NCBI RefSeq assembly: GCF_023091745.1
Contig: NC_068912.1
Coordinates: 75,069,067-75,133,066 of the forward strand
Source: Budorcas taxicolor
Lineage: Eukaryota; Chordata; Mammalia; Artiodactyla; Bovidae
Direction of reading: 5' to 3'
Length of the DNA stretch: 64,000 bases
Position numbers and translations under genes: made by a program. A model generated the notes under the pieces. That model had not been told where the DNA came from. It searched no databases and saw only the letters and a list, made by a program, of their open reading frames with translations. Shown one piece after another: positions 47,623 through 59,742 of the stretch; the stretch's first letter is position 1; each line of letters opens with the position of its first letter.

Positions 47623-49456
47623 AGCTGCAATAGATGATTTAAATATAATCCAGAGTTTTGTAGCATAGTATGAAAATGTCTAGGTTTTAACCATACCAAG
47701 AACAAGGAAGATCTCAAACAATGGGGAAAAAAAACCCAATAGATGCTAACACTGAGATGACAGAAATTAGAACTAGCTGAAAAGATTTTTAAGGTGACAA
47801 TAAAAAAATGCTTCAGTGATTAATTACATACATGCTTGAAACAAATAAAAGAACAGAAACCACCAAAGAAATATAATATCTTAGTAAAGAAACAGAAGAT
47901 GTAAAGAAGAAACACATGGAAATTTTACAGTTAGAAAATATAATAACTGAAAAGATCCGTGCATGGGCTTAATATCAGAATGTAGAGAACAAAGAGGAAA
48001 AAAATAAAAAACAAAAAACAACTGAAAGGATGATAGAAATTATCCAGTCTGTAACAAAGAGAAAATGCACTGAGAAAAAAAAATGAACAGAGTCCCAGAA
48101 ACTCTGTTCAAAGGTTCCATCAGTAATATTGTCAAAACAGATGAGAAAGAAGTCAGGCTGAAAAATTAAAAGAAATAACGACAGAAAAATTCTGAAATTT
48201 GGCAAAATAAAAGTCCTATAGATTTAAGAAGCAGAGAGAAATCCCATACAGGGTAAACACAAAGAAATCAACACACAGTCACATTTTAATCAAACTTCTG
48301 AAAAGTAAAAGAAAGAAAAACATCTCAAAAGCAGCTTGAGAAACATGACATTCTTACCTATAGAGGAAAAACAATTTGAATTACACTGGATATTTCATCA
48401 AAGACCGTGGAGGATAGAAGAAGGTGCCACAATATTTTTCAAGTGCTGAAGAAAAAGAACTGTCAACTCAACATGCTATACTCCTGAAAAATATTCTTCA
48501 GCAATCAAAGAAAAACTGAAATATTCTCAGATGAGGAAAAAGAGGAGAATTTGTCACCACTAATTTATCCTAAAATAATGGTTAAAGGAATTTTCTAAAC
48601 AAAAAAATGGTAAAAGAAGAAACCTGGAACATTAAGAAAGGAAAAAGAACATGACAAGCAAATATATGGGTGAATAAAATGAGCTTTCTTTCTCTTCTTG
48701 AATTTTCAAAATTATGTTTGATGATGAAGTAAAATTATGGTGCTATCTGAGGCGATACTAAATGTATGTAGAGGAAATATTTAAGACAATTATAAGTAGA
48801 GGAGGGTGAAGGGACATAAAAGAAGGCAAGGTTTCTTACCTACTTACTTGAGCTGCTAAGTGATGATACTAATGGACTCTTGTAAGTTATGTTTACATAA
48901 TGCCATACCAAAAACAATCACTAAAAGAGCTACACAAAAAGGTATACTAAAAACACTGTAGATAAATCAAAATTAAATTCTAAAAAATATTCAAAAACTC
49001 CAAAAAAGCAGGAAAAAGAAAACAAAGAAGCACTAAAAGAGAACAAACAGAAAACAAAAACTTAAAACTTAAACCTTAATGTGTCAAATTAAACATTGAT
49101 TAAATATGCAAATTAAAAGACAGATCTTGGAAGGGTAGATTAAAAAACATTGCTTAATTATATGCAGACTATAAGAAATAACTTCAAATATAATGACATA
49201 GGCAGGTAGATATTAAAAGGGTTGAAAGTAAATGTCATGCAAATATGAATTAATGGAATGAGATGTGGCTACATTAATACCAGATAAGGTATATTTCAGA
49301 ACAAAGACCATACACTAGGAAAAGAGAGGAATCTTATGTGATGAAAGAAGAGTCAATCGACCAAGAAAACAAGCAATCCTAAATGTATACACAACAGAAA
49401 AAGAGGTGCAAAGGTGTAAAACAAAACTGATGAACTAAGAAAATAGACATTCATTA

Positions 49457-50258
49457 TTGCTGGGAGAAATATCAATAACCTCAGATATGCAGACGACACC
49501 AACCTTATGGCAGAAAGTGAAGAAGAACTAAAGAGCCTCTTGATGAAAGTGAAAGAGGAGAGTGAAAAAGTTGGCTTAAAGCTCAGCATTCAGAAAACAA
49601 AGATCATGGCATCCGGTTTCATCACTTCATGGGAAATAGATGGAGAAACAGTGCAAACAGTGGCAAACTTTATTTTTTTGGGCTCCGAAATCACTGCAGG
49701 TGGTGACTGTAGCCATGAAATTAAAAGATGCTTACTCCTTGGAAGAAAAGTTATGACCAACCTAGACAGCATATTAAAAAGCAGAGACATTACTTTGTCA
49801 ACAAAGGTCCATCTAGTCAAGGCTATGATTTTTCCAGTAATGTATGGATGTGAGAGTTGGACCATAAAGAAAGCTGAGCGTCAAAGAATTGATGCTTTTG
49901 AACTGTGGTGTTGGAGAAGACTCTTGAGAGTCCCTTGGATTGCAAGGAGATCCAACCAGTCCATCCTAAAGGAGATCAGTCCTGGGTGTACATTGGAAAG
50001 ATCGATGTTGAAGCTGAAACTCCAATACTTTGGCCACCTGATGCAAAGAGCTGACTCATTGGAAAAGATCCTGATGCTGGGAAAGATTGAGGGCAAGAAG
50101 AGAAGGGGACGACAGAGGATGAGATGGTTGGATGGCACCACCCACTCAATGGACATGAGTTTGGTAAACTCTGGGAGTTGGTGATGGACAGGGAGGCCTG
50201 GCATGCTGTGGTTCATGGGGTCACAAAGATTTGGACATGACTGAGCGACTGAACTTAA
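49457..50258 (+). mobile_element. BovB LINE copy 3, 3' third only
   Basis: Starts just before the YADD box and runs to gactgagcgactgaactt. It splits the old L1 within its endonuclease-coding region. The flanks cattcatta and ctcattttta may be a decayed duplication. Confidence 0.93.
49507..50184 (+). pseudogene. BovB copy 3 RT thumb and C-terminal region, 225 codons
   Basis: Open frame from MAESEEELKSLL, just after the catalytic box, through SWEIDGETVQ and CWRRLLRVPW to near the natural C terminus. It lacks the endonuclease and all catalytic RT motifs, so it cannot act alone. One in-frame codon deletion (VMYGCES instead of VVMYGCES) is visible. Confidence 0.88.
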
Positions 50259-51039
50259 CTCATTTTTACAGTTGCTGATTTCAACATGCTTCTCTCAACA
50301 ACTGATAGAAGAACTAGACTGAAAATTATGAAGAAAAAGAAAAATTCAACAATACATCAACTAAGCAGATCTAATCACTTATAGAACATTCTACCTATTA
50401 GGCGCACAATACACATTCTTTTCAAGTTCCCACAGTATATTCACTGAGATAGACTAGATCTGATTTGGAAAACAAATTGCAACAAATTTAAAAGAGCCGA
50501 AATTACACAAAATGTTTTCTCCAATCACAATAAATCAAACTAGGAGTGAATGATAGAAAGATAAAAAGAAAATACTTAAACACTTGGGAGCTAAAAATGT
50601 AGTTCTAAATAACTCATGGATCAAAGAAGAAGTCTCAGGGGAAATAAAATATTGAACTGAATGTAAATGAAAATTCATGAAACAAAGCTGAAGTGTATAT
50701 ACTAGAAAAGAAAACATCTTAAATCAATAATTGAGATACTACCTCAATAGCTTAGAAAAATAGGAGTCTAATTAACCAAAGCAAGCAGAAGGAAATATTA
50801 AAAGTGTAGAAATTAATGGAACTTAAAATTAACTACAAAATAAAATAGCTGTTTTTTAAAAGATCAACAAAATCGACATACATCTAGCAAGACTGAAGAA
50901 GAAGAAAAAAGACAAATTACCAAAATCAAGAATGAAGAGGATATCACGACAGACTGCAGATATCATGAGGATAATATGGTAATACTACAAATAACTCTAC
51001 AAACAATTTGACAACTCATATGAAATGGGCCACTTCCTT

Positions 51040-51207
51040 TTTTTTTTAACGTCTACACTTAAAAAATTTTTTTAATTGGAGGGTAATTACTTTACAATAT
51101 TGTGGTGGTTTTTGCCATATGTTCACATGAGTCAGCCATAGGTGTACGTGTTCCCCATCCTCAACTTCCCTTCCACTACCCTCCCAATCCCATCCCTCAG
51201 GGTCATC
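51040..51207 (-). mobile_element. Ruminant L1 3'UTR fragment inside old L1
   Basis: Reverse L1 end: ttaattggagggtaattact, caatattgtggtggtttttg, ccatcctcaacttcccttcc. Near-perfect duplication ccacttcctt / ccactttctt at 51030..51039 and 51208..51217. Confidence 0.9.
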
Positions 51208-51289
51208 CCACTTTCTTAAAAACACAAACTACCATAACTCACACAATATGGATTAGATAATTTGAATAGCTCTGAAACAATCAAGGTTG

Positions 51290-51512
51290 CTACGGCTGCT
51301 ACTGCTGCTAAGTCGCTTCAGTGGTGTCCGATTCTATGCGACCCCATAGATGGCAGCCCACCAGGCTCCCCTGTCCCTGGGATTCTCTAGGCAAGAACAC
51401 TGGAGTGGGTTGCCATTTCCTTCTCCAATGCATGAAAGTGAAAAGTGAAAGTGAAATTGCTCAGTTGTGTCCGACTCTTCCATCTGTGGGATTTCCAGGC
51501 AAGAGTACTGGA
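51290..51512 (-). mobile_element. Bov-A2 SINE with internal deletion
   Basis: Minus-strand dimer with a degenerate CTG tail (gctacggctgctactgctgc). The second monomer lacks about 50 bases between ccgactcttc and catctgtggg. Confidence 0.88.
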
Positions 51513-52772
51513 AAGCACTCTTAGCATCGGTAATTTAAATATATCCAGGAAAAAAATCTCTAGGCTTAGATCATTATACTGGATAATGTTATGTGATGAA
51601 TCTTATTTATTCTATCAAATGTTTAATAAGAGTTAACAGTAATTCTATACATTATTTTCCAGATAATAGAGTAGGAGGAAAAGCGTCCCATTTTATGAAC
51701 AAAACCACAAAAGGACAGTACAAGCAAACAAAAAGCAGAAAGAAAAAAGAAAGGAAGAAAGAAAAAGAAAACTATAGACCAATATCCTTTAGAATACAGA
51801 TGCAAAAAATCCGTAACAAAACAATGGCAAAATAGAATTCAGCAATATATAGAAAGAATTAAACATCATGACGAAGTGGGGTTTATTTGAATAATAAAAA
51901 GCTCGCTCAATATTTGAAAATCAACCAATGCACCATATTAATATCTACAGAAGAAAAATCATGTGATCATATCAAAGGAAGCAGAATAAGGTTATTGTGA
52001 AGATGAGTGTATTTATGTCAAGCACCTTAGTACCATGCTTAATATATACTGTAGATACTATTTCATGATTATGATAACCAAACTATCTTCTTATTTTATT
52101 TGTGTACAGCTAGGGGTAATTTCAATGTCAAAAATCTATGTTCTCCCATTTGGGTGTTAGAGGACAAACTTGTATAAAGTCATGGAAGGGAGCCCTGAAA
52201 GTTGAAAGAAAGGTGGCGGGAGGTTGTTTCTCTTGCCCTCGGGACATGGTAACAGTGCATTCTGCTGACACAATGCAATATTATGTGGAGGATTAAAATT
52301 TGCTGATCTTAAATTTTTAGAGTCGAATACTGGTGGTATACTCCAGTACTTCAAATGACAGATAAAAAGGTGAGGTGATAGGGCCTTTTCTTTCAGTTCA
52401 TAAGCCTTAGGATGGCAGCTGACTGATATGGGCAGGCAGCATTTGTGGCTTATTGAATCTCTATAAGCATATTCTTCTATGACTAAAGGTCAACTTACAA
52501 AACACAGCTCTGTAATTGGAAATTATTAATCACAATGAAAAAAAAAGAGGATCCATAATAGTAAAAGTGATGAAATTAGAGCTAAGTCAACACTTTCCAC
52601 CTAGAATTTGTTCTATGATGATGTTGAATTTTACATGTCTGAAATAAATAAATGAACAGAAGCATGTTAACAATAACAATAAAAGTTTATTTCACCCTTA
52701 AGGTTTCTAGGAACCTATAGGTGGTGGACCTAACAGAATGGACCTAAGAGAAGCAGAAGATATTAAGAAGAG

Positions 52773-53330
52773 GTGGCAAGAATACATAGAAGAACTATAC
52801 AAAAAAGTCTTCATGACCCAGATAATGATAATGGTGTGATCACTCACCTAGAGCCAGACATCCTGGAATGTGAAGTCAAGTGGGCCTTAGGAAGCATCAC
52901 TACGAACAAAGCTACTGGAGGTGATGGAATTCCAGTTGAGCTATTTCAAATCCTGAAAGATGATGCTGTGAAAGTGCTGCACTCAATAGGCCAGCAAATT
53001 TGGAAAACTCAGCAGTGGCCACAGGACTGGAAAAGGTCAGCTTTCATTCCAATCCCAAAGAAACGCAATGCCAAAGAATGCTCAAACTACTGCACAATTG
53101 CACTCATCTTACATGCTAGTAAAGTAATGCTCAAAATTCTCCAAGCCAGGCTTAAGCAGTACGTGAACCATGAACTTCCAGATGTTCAAGCTGGTTTTAG
53201 AAAAGGCAGAGGAACCAGAGATCAAATTGCCAACATCTGCTGGTTCATCGAAAAAGCAAGAGGGTTCCAGAAAAACATCTACTTCTGCTTTATTGACTAT
53301 GGCAAAGCCTTTGACTGTGGATCACAATAA
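52773..53330 (+). pseudogene. BovB copy 4 RT fingers to motif A, 185 codons
   Basis: Open frame through SAFIPIPKKRNAKECSNY and GFRKGRGTRDQIANICW to motif A, FIDYGKAFDC, with the aspartate intact. A one-base loss then shifts the frame. The matching catalytic box downstream reads HADD, so this copy is dead on two counts. Confidence 0.88.
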
Positions 53331-53825
53331 ACTGTGGAAAATTCTGAACGAGATGGGAATACCAGAGCACCTGACCTGCCTCTTAAGAAATCTGTATGCA
53401 GGTTGGAAGCAACAGTTAGAACTGGACATGGAACAACAGACTGGTTCCAAATAGGAAAAGGAGTACGTCAAGGCTGTATATTGTCAGCCTTGTTTAACCT
53501 GCTTATTTAATTTATATGCAGAGTACTTCATGGAAAACACTGGGCTGGATAAAGCACAAGTTGGAATCAAGACTGTTGGGAGAAATATCAATAACCTCAG
53601 ACATGCAGATGACACCACCGTTATGGCAGAAAGTGAAGAAGAACTAAAGAGCCTCTTGATGAAAGTGAAAGAGGAGAGTGAAAAAGTTGGCTTAAAGCTC
53701 AACATTCAGAAACTAAGATCATGACATCTGGTCCCATCACTTCACGGCAAACAGATGGAGAAACAGTGCAAACAGTGGCAAACTTTATTTTTTGGGGCTC
53801 CAAAACCACTGCAGATGGTGACTGC

Positions 53826-54093
53826 TGCTGCTAAGTCACTTCAGTCGCGTCCGACTCCGTGCGACCCCATAGACGGCAGACCACCAGGGTGCCCTGTCCC
53901 TGAGATTCTCCAGGCAAGAACACTGGAGTGGGTAGCCATTTCCTTCTCCAATGCATGAAATTAAAAAGTGAAAGTGAAGTTGCTCAGTCATGTCTGACTG
54001 TTAGCGACCCCATGGACTGCAGCCTACCAGGCTCCTCTGTCCATGGGATTTTCCAGGCAAGAGTACTGCAGTGGGGTGCCATTGCCTTCTTCG
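53826..54093 (-). mobile_element. Bov-A2 SINE inside BovB copy 4
   Basis: Full-length minus-strand dimer. Perfect 12-bp duplication gatggtgactgc at 53814..53825 and 54094..54105. Copy 1 carries a separate Bov-A2 at the same BovB position. Confidence 0.95.
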
Positions 54094-56730
54094 GATGGTG
54101 ACTGCAGCCATGAAATTAAAAGACGCTTACTCCTTGGAAAGAAAGTTATGACCAACCTAGACAGCATATAAAAAGCAGAGACATTACTTTGCTGTCAAAG
54201 GTCTGTCTAGTCAAGGTTATGGTTTTTCCAGTAGTCATGTGTGGATGTGAGTTGGACCATAAAGAAAGCTGAGTGCTGAAGAATTGATGCTTTTGAACTG
54301 CTGTGTTGGAGAAGACTCTGAGAGTCCCTTGGACTGCAAGAAGATCCAACCAATCCATCCTAAAGATCAGTCCTGGGTGTTCACTGAAGGACTGATGTTG
54401 AAGCTGAAACTCCAATACTTCGACCACCTGATGTTAAGAGCTCACTCATTTGAAAAGACCCTGATACTGGGAAAGATGGAAGGCAAGAGGAGAATACGAA
54501 GACAGAGGATGAGATGGTTGGATGGCATCACAGACTCAATGAACATAAGTTTGAGTAAACTTGGGGAGTTGGTGATGGAGAGGGAGGCTTGGCGTGCTGT
54601 GGTCCAAGGGGTTGCAAAGAGTTGGATATGACTTAACAACTGAACTGAACTGATAGCTAGTGGAGTAATCAGATAAAAGTCAAATGACACAAAATGGAAT
54701 CTTATCATTTTAATAGTCTCCATGTGGTAGCAATCCTTAATCATCTGCCAGTTATCATATTGTTTAGGTCTTCAAACTACATATTCAATCACAGACATTT
54801 TCATTACAATGGGTCAAATTCACATTTTCTTTTTGCCCTTAAATTTCTTCTGAAATGAAGATAGTATAAATATTATTGTTATCTCCATTTTCTGAAGTTA
54901 ACTATTTGTTTGTTTTAAGGAACAAATGTTAAGAATTGATGAAATAAGTAGTTTAATCTGCCATGGTTTCTATTTGTTTAACCTGTGACAAAGTTTTTTT
55001 TTTTACCTGTCATTTAAGAACCATTTGATAGACATTCTTTGGGCTCTCACTTTTATTAAGGAAATAATTTAGAATCAGTCTGGATGAGAACAATCTCCAG
55101 ATTTTATGACAGTGATGTCCCTTACTATTGGATACAGCTATAATTTTTGTACTGGCATTAGGAGATAATGTAATATGCTTTATAAGTTAAAGAATTAATG
55201 CTGTAATTAAGTAAGAAAGTCTAGTACAAAAACAACTGTGGAACTAACAATACTTTATTCATCTGTCACTGTTTCTGTAAGTTAGACAAGAAATTTTCCA
55301 TTGACATTTCTACAACTTCCTACTGCATTATTTCTGAGAACAAATTTAATTGCATAAGAGAAGTAGAATAGGTTTTAAATATACCAATGACTGAAATAAT
55401 ACTAAAGTCAACTGATTAAAATACGTCATCCTGACTGTTCAGATTAACAAAAGAAGTATTTGAAATGGATCGTTAAATAGAGGATATTTCATTGATTTCT
55501 TCAAGCTTTTCTTCTTGATTCAGCTACTAAGTGTGTGGAACTGCCTCTGAAGGATCCCATTTTCATGAAGATTTTGACTTCCTACCAGCCATGTACCCTT
55601 GCTTTGGCAATTAATTCTCATTTAGCAAGGAAGTCTTTATATATCTTCAGCCTTTTCTCTCTGCCATAAATAATACGAATTATAGGGAGATTTGAATCTA
55701 ACTGGATACATTCATTCTTATTCCTCTAGTATAGCAAAAGGCATGGCTGCATAGACTCACTAGAACAAGTAACATGATAATCAATTAATGACCGTGTTTT
55801 AAAAGGGTATATTCAGTTCATCTGAATAATTGTTCTGATCCTGTTAGCCTGAAAGAAGTTCAGTTTAAAATTCTCAAGGCTAAATTTGAGCCCTTAGTTT
55901 ATAATTCCTATAATCATTCTTTGGATTATTCCACATATTTTAATTTGTAGATTAGAATATGTCTTTTCATTATAGGGGACTGGAATGCAAAAGTAGGAAG
56001 TCAAGAAACACCTGGAGTAACAGGCAAATTTGGCCTTGGAGTATGGAATGAAGCAGGGCAACGGCGAATAGAGTTTTGCCAAGAGAACACACTGGTCATA
56101 GCAAACACCCGCTTCCAACAACACAAGAGAAGATCTACACATGGACATCACCAGATGGTCAACACTGAAATCAGATTGATTATATTCTTTGCAGCCAAAG
56201 ATGGAGAAGCTCTATACAGTCTTCAAAACAAGACTGGGAGCTGATTGTGGCTCATACCATAAATTCCTTACTGCCAAATTCAGACTTAAATTGAAGAAAG
56301 CAGGGAAAACCACTAGACCATTCAGGTATGACCTAAATGACCTAAATCCCTTATGATTATACAGTGGAAGTGAGAAATAGATTTAAGGGACTAGATTAAT
56401 AGATAGAGTGCTTGATGAACTATGGAATGAGGTTCGTGACATTGTACAGGAGACAGGGATCAAGACCATCCCCATGGAAAGGAAATGCAAAAAAGCAATA
56501 TGAGTGTCTGGGGAGGCCTTACAAATAGCTGTGAAAAGAAGAGAAGCAAAAAGCAAAGGAGGAAAAGAAAGATATAAGCATCTGAATGCAGAATTCCAAA
56601 GAATCGCAAGACGAGATAAGAAAGCCTTCTTCAGTGATCAATGCAAAGAAATAGAGGAAGAGAACAGAATGGGAAAGACTAGAGATCTCTTCAAGAACAT
56701 TAGAGATACCAAGGAACTTTTCATGCAAAG

Positions 56731-57420
56731 ATGGGCTCGATGAAGGACAGAAATGGTATGGACCTAACAGAAGCAGAAGATATTAAGAATAGGTGGCAAG
56801 AATACACAGAACAACTGTACAAAAAAGATCTTCATGACCCAGATAATCACGATGGTGTGATTACTTATCTAGAGCCAGACATCCTGGAATGTGAAATCAA
56901 GTGGGCCTTAGAAAGCATCACGATGAACAAAGCTAATGGAGGTGATGGAATTCCAGTTGAGCTATTTCAAATCCTGAAAGATGATGCTGTGAAAGTGCTG
57001 CACTCAATAGGCCAGCAAATTTGGAAAACTCAGCAGTGGCCACAGGACTGGAAAAGGTCAGTTTTCATTCCAATCCCAAAGAAAGGCAATGCCAAAGAAT
57101 GTTCAAACTACCACACAATTGCACTCATCTCACATGCTAGGGAAGTAATGCTCAAAATTCTCCAAGTCAGGCTTCAGCAATACGTGAACCGTGAACTTCC
57201 AGATCTTCAAGCTGATTTTAGAAAAGGCAGAGGAACCAGAGATCAAATTGCCAACATCCGCTGGATCATCAAAAAAGTGAGAGAATTCCAGGAAAACATC
57301 TACTTTTGCTTTATTGACTATGCCAAAGCCTTTGACTGTGTGGATCACAATCAACTGTGGAAAATTCTGAGAGAGATGGGAATACCATACCACCTGACCT
57401 GCCTCTTGAGAAACCTATAG
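56731..57420 (+). pseudogene. BovB copy 5 RT fingers and motif A, 229 codons
   Basis: Open frame with SVFIPIPKKGNAKECSNY, GTRDQIANIRW and an intact motif A, FIDYAKAFDCVDH. It ends at a premature TAG (57418..57420) where related copies continue NLYAGQEA. The next piece, 57505..57885, holds an intact YADD box (RYADDTTL). Confidence 0.88.
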
Positions 57421-57881
57421 GCAGATCAGGAAGCAACAGTTAGAATTGGACAGGGAACAACAGACTGGTTCCAAATAGGAAAAGGAGTACGTCAAGGCTG
57501 TTTATTGTCACCCTGCTTGTTTAACTTATATGCAGAATACATCATGAGAAACGCTGGTCTGGAAGAAGCACAAGCTGGTATCAAGATTGCCGGGAGAAAT
57601 ATCAGTAACCTCAGATATGCAGATGACACCACCCTTACGGCAGAAAGTGAAGAGGAACTCAAAAGCCTCTTGATGAAAGTGAAAGAGGAGAGTGAAAAAG
57701 TTGGTTTAAAGCAAAGCATTCAGAAAACTAAGATCATGGCATCTGGTCCCATCACTTCATGGGAAATAGATGGGGAAACAGTGGAAACAGTGTCAGACTT
57801 TATTTTAGGGGGCTCCCAAATCACTGCAGCTGGTGATTGCAGCCATGAAATTAAAAGACGCTATTCCTTGGAAGGAAAGTT

Positions 57882-58385
57882 ATGACTAACCTAGATAGTA
57901 TATTCAAAAGCAGAGACATTACTTTGCCAACTAAGGTCCGTCTAGTCATGGCTATGGTTTTTCCAGTAGTCATGTATGGATGTGAGAGTTGGACTGTGAA
58001 GAAGGCTGAGCGCCGAAGAACTGATGCTTTTGAACTGTGGTGTTGGAGAAGACTCTTGAGAGTCCCTTGGACTGCAAGGAGATCCAACCAGTCCATTCTG
58101 AAGGAGATCAGCCCTGGGATTTCTTTGGAAGGAATGATGCTAAAGCTGAAACTCCAGTACTTTGGCCACCTCATGCAAAGAGTTGACTCACTGGAAAAGA
58201 CTCTGATGCTGGGAGGGATTGGGGGCAGGAGAAAAAGGGGACGACAGAGGATGAGATGGCTGGATAGCATCACCGACTCAATGGACATGAGTTTGGCTGA
58301 ACTGTGGGAGTTGGTGATGGACAGGGAGGCCTGGTGTGCTGCAATTCATGGGGTTGCAAAGAGTCGGACACGACTGAGCTACTGA
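57882..58385 (+). pseudogene. BovB copy 5 C-terminal region, 167 codons
   Basis: Open frame covering VVMYGCESWTVKKAERRR, CWRRLLRVPWTARRSNQS and the terminal HGVAKSRTRLS. It follows a frameshift near 57880 and continues the C-terminal part of the BovB polyprotein without catalytic motifs. Confidence 0.85.
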
Positions 58386-58577
58386 ACTGAACTGAATTTG
58401 TAGAACTTTAAATGGTGCATTTTTATCCTATTCAAGAACAATAATATATTTATTCCATAAAGACCATGCTGGACAGAAGCATGTATTTGTTAAGGATGGG
58501 AAATTAGCGGATATTTCTTAATAGTCACTAAATATAAGCCTGAAGAATTTCAATGAGCTCTCAATAGGTGTTTGATG

Positions 58578-58757
58578 TATGCTCGGTCACTCAGGCATGT
58601 CCAACTCTCTGCGACCCCGTGGACTATGGCCCACCAGTCTCCTCTTTCCATGGAAGAAGAGGCAAGAATACTGGAGTGGGTTGTCATTTTTCTCCTCCAG
58701 AGGATCATTCTGACCCATTCTGAAATCTGCCTTTTCTACATTTCCACGGAACCGTCT
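58578..58757 (-). mobile_element. Bov-tA SINE, diverged
   Basis: Minus-strand copy from tgctcggtcactcag to the degraded head. Perfect 11-bp duplication ggtgtttgatg at 58567..58577 and 58758..58768. Confidence 0.88.
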
Positions 58758-59370
58758 GGTGTTTGATGGATGCTTAAAAATATCATCAATAGTTGATCCT
58801 TATCCATAAAAGTCGCATAAAATATAATTTTCACCTGTTTACTTCTATTCTTAACCCTTCCTAATCTGTGGTAATTATGACAGCCCTTCAGGCAATTGAT
58901 GTGTTTGGAACTGTTGCTTAAAACACTTTTAACTGACATTTGAAATTAAGGTGTGAATACATACTATTCACACAGATATTCAGTTCTAGATTATTTCTGA
59001 AATCCCAAACTCCAAGAAAAGTAGAGTTGTGTCATTTAGATCTAGAGAGCCATATTCAAGTTTTGTTAGGAGTAGAGGTTCTTTTTCATTTGGACACATT
59101 TGGTACCTTCCCATGGTTTCACTTCCCTTTTAAAACTTAAGCTCCTGGGAAAAAGTGGCTTTTGGTCAAGAGAAAAAATGAATATATCTGTGTAAGAAAT
59201 AACTCTCTGGGGACAACAGATAGGTCTAAAATTTTTTGTTTATTTGCTTTTAATAATTAAAGAAATCTATAATTGTATGACTTCATCAATCTACCCTTTC
59301 ACTGACTCTCTTCTCATTTTGGTGGCAGAGCTTACTGACAGCAAATGTATTCAACTGCTATTTTTTCTAG

Positions 59371-59742
59371 AAGTCCAGAAGCCTCAGTAGAAGTGACACC
59401 AACATGAGTAGGAGTGATGAGAAGAGGATGGTTGAAGGAAGCAAGGAGAATCTCAACCTACCAACTGACTCAAAAAGATCTCCTTCCCGACTGTTTATAA
59501 AAATGTCTGGGGCTCAAAATGACTCTATAAAAGAATTCCAATCTGTTGTTGAGTTTCTGTGATGACCAAGTCTACCAGATGACCGAGTGTACCAGAAGAA
59601 AAATGTACTCCAACCAGTGCAAAATTTGCTATCAGAGGAGAAAAATGAGGCTTGGGAAAGAATCAGAAAAGAGGAAGCCAGAATTGTGCTTGGCATTACT
59701 CACAATAATAGAGAATATTGTTTTCATTTGCTTGTGGACTGA
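59371..59742 (+). pseudogene. Unidentified coding-like remnant, possible processed pseudogene or broken exon
   Basis: One frame is open for 62 codons (starts KSRSLSRSDTNMSRSDEKRM), has two adjacent TGA stops (59557..59562), then is open for another 57 codons (including NLLSEEKNEAWERIRKEEAR) to a TGA at 59740. The composition, Ser/Arg/Lys/Glu-rich with a plausible charged helix, looks protein-like compared with nearby intron. The first codon directly follows ctgctattttttctag, a good splice-acceptor-like sequence. I do not recognise the protein. It lies antisense to LRRC7. No poly-A or flanking duplication is evident, so retroposition is not shown. It could also be chance. Confidence 0.4.

Larger units (their letters stand above)
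46745..51990 (+). mobile_element. Old L1 (L1M-type) with 5'UTR, ORF1 region and part of ORF2; interrupted
   Basis: About 4 kb of old L1 remain once later insertions are removed. A repetitive 5'UTR (to about 47640) is followed by an A-rich ORF1-like region and then ORF2 endonuclease sequence (attaatggaatgagatgtgg near 49249; gctgatttcaacatgcttct near 50273). Sequence approaching the RT domain (actatagaccaatatccttt near 51770) follows, and it ends before RT motif A. Many stops; no usable frame. Inserted later: BovB copy 3, an L1 tail and a Bov-A2. Confidence 0.82.
52728..54653 (+). mobile_element. BovB LINE copy 4, 5' truncated
   Basis: Begins upstream of the RT fingers with a short local duplication (ggacctaacagaatggacct) and ends gaactgaactga. 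Frameshifted just after motif A near 53325, with a small disruption near 53485. Interrupted by Bov-A2 at 53826..54093. Confidence 0.94.
55952..58394 (+). mobile_element. BovB LINE copy 5, 5' truncated
   Basis: Starts in the endonuclease region (cattataggggactggaatg) and ends gctactgaactgaactg. Perfect 10-bp duplication aatttgtaga at 55942..55951 and 58395..58404. The endonuclease S-D-H reads S-Y-H (tac at 56255..56257). The 3' half appears among the less diverged BovB sequence here. Confidence 0.95.

Noticed and set aside
47269..47637. 122-codon plus-strand open frame
   Set aside because: It runs through the repetitive 5'UTR of the old L1; the openness follows from the repeated units, not from coding selection.
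52157..52354. Minus-strand 65-codon frame as a small exon
   Set aside because: No splice-site pair, no recognisable protein, and plain intron around it.
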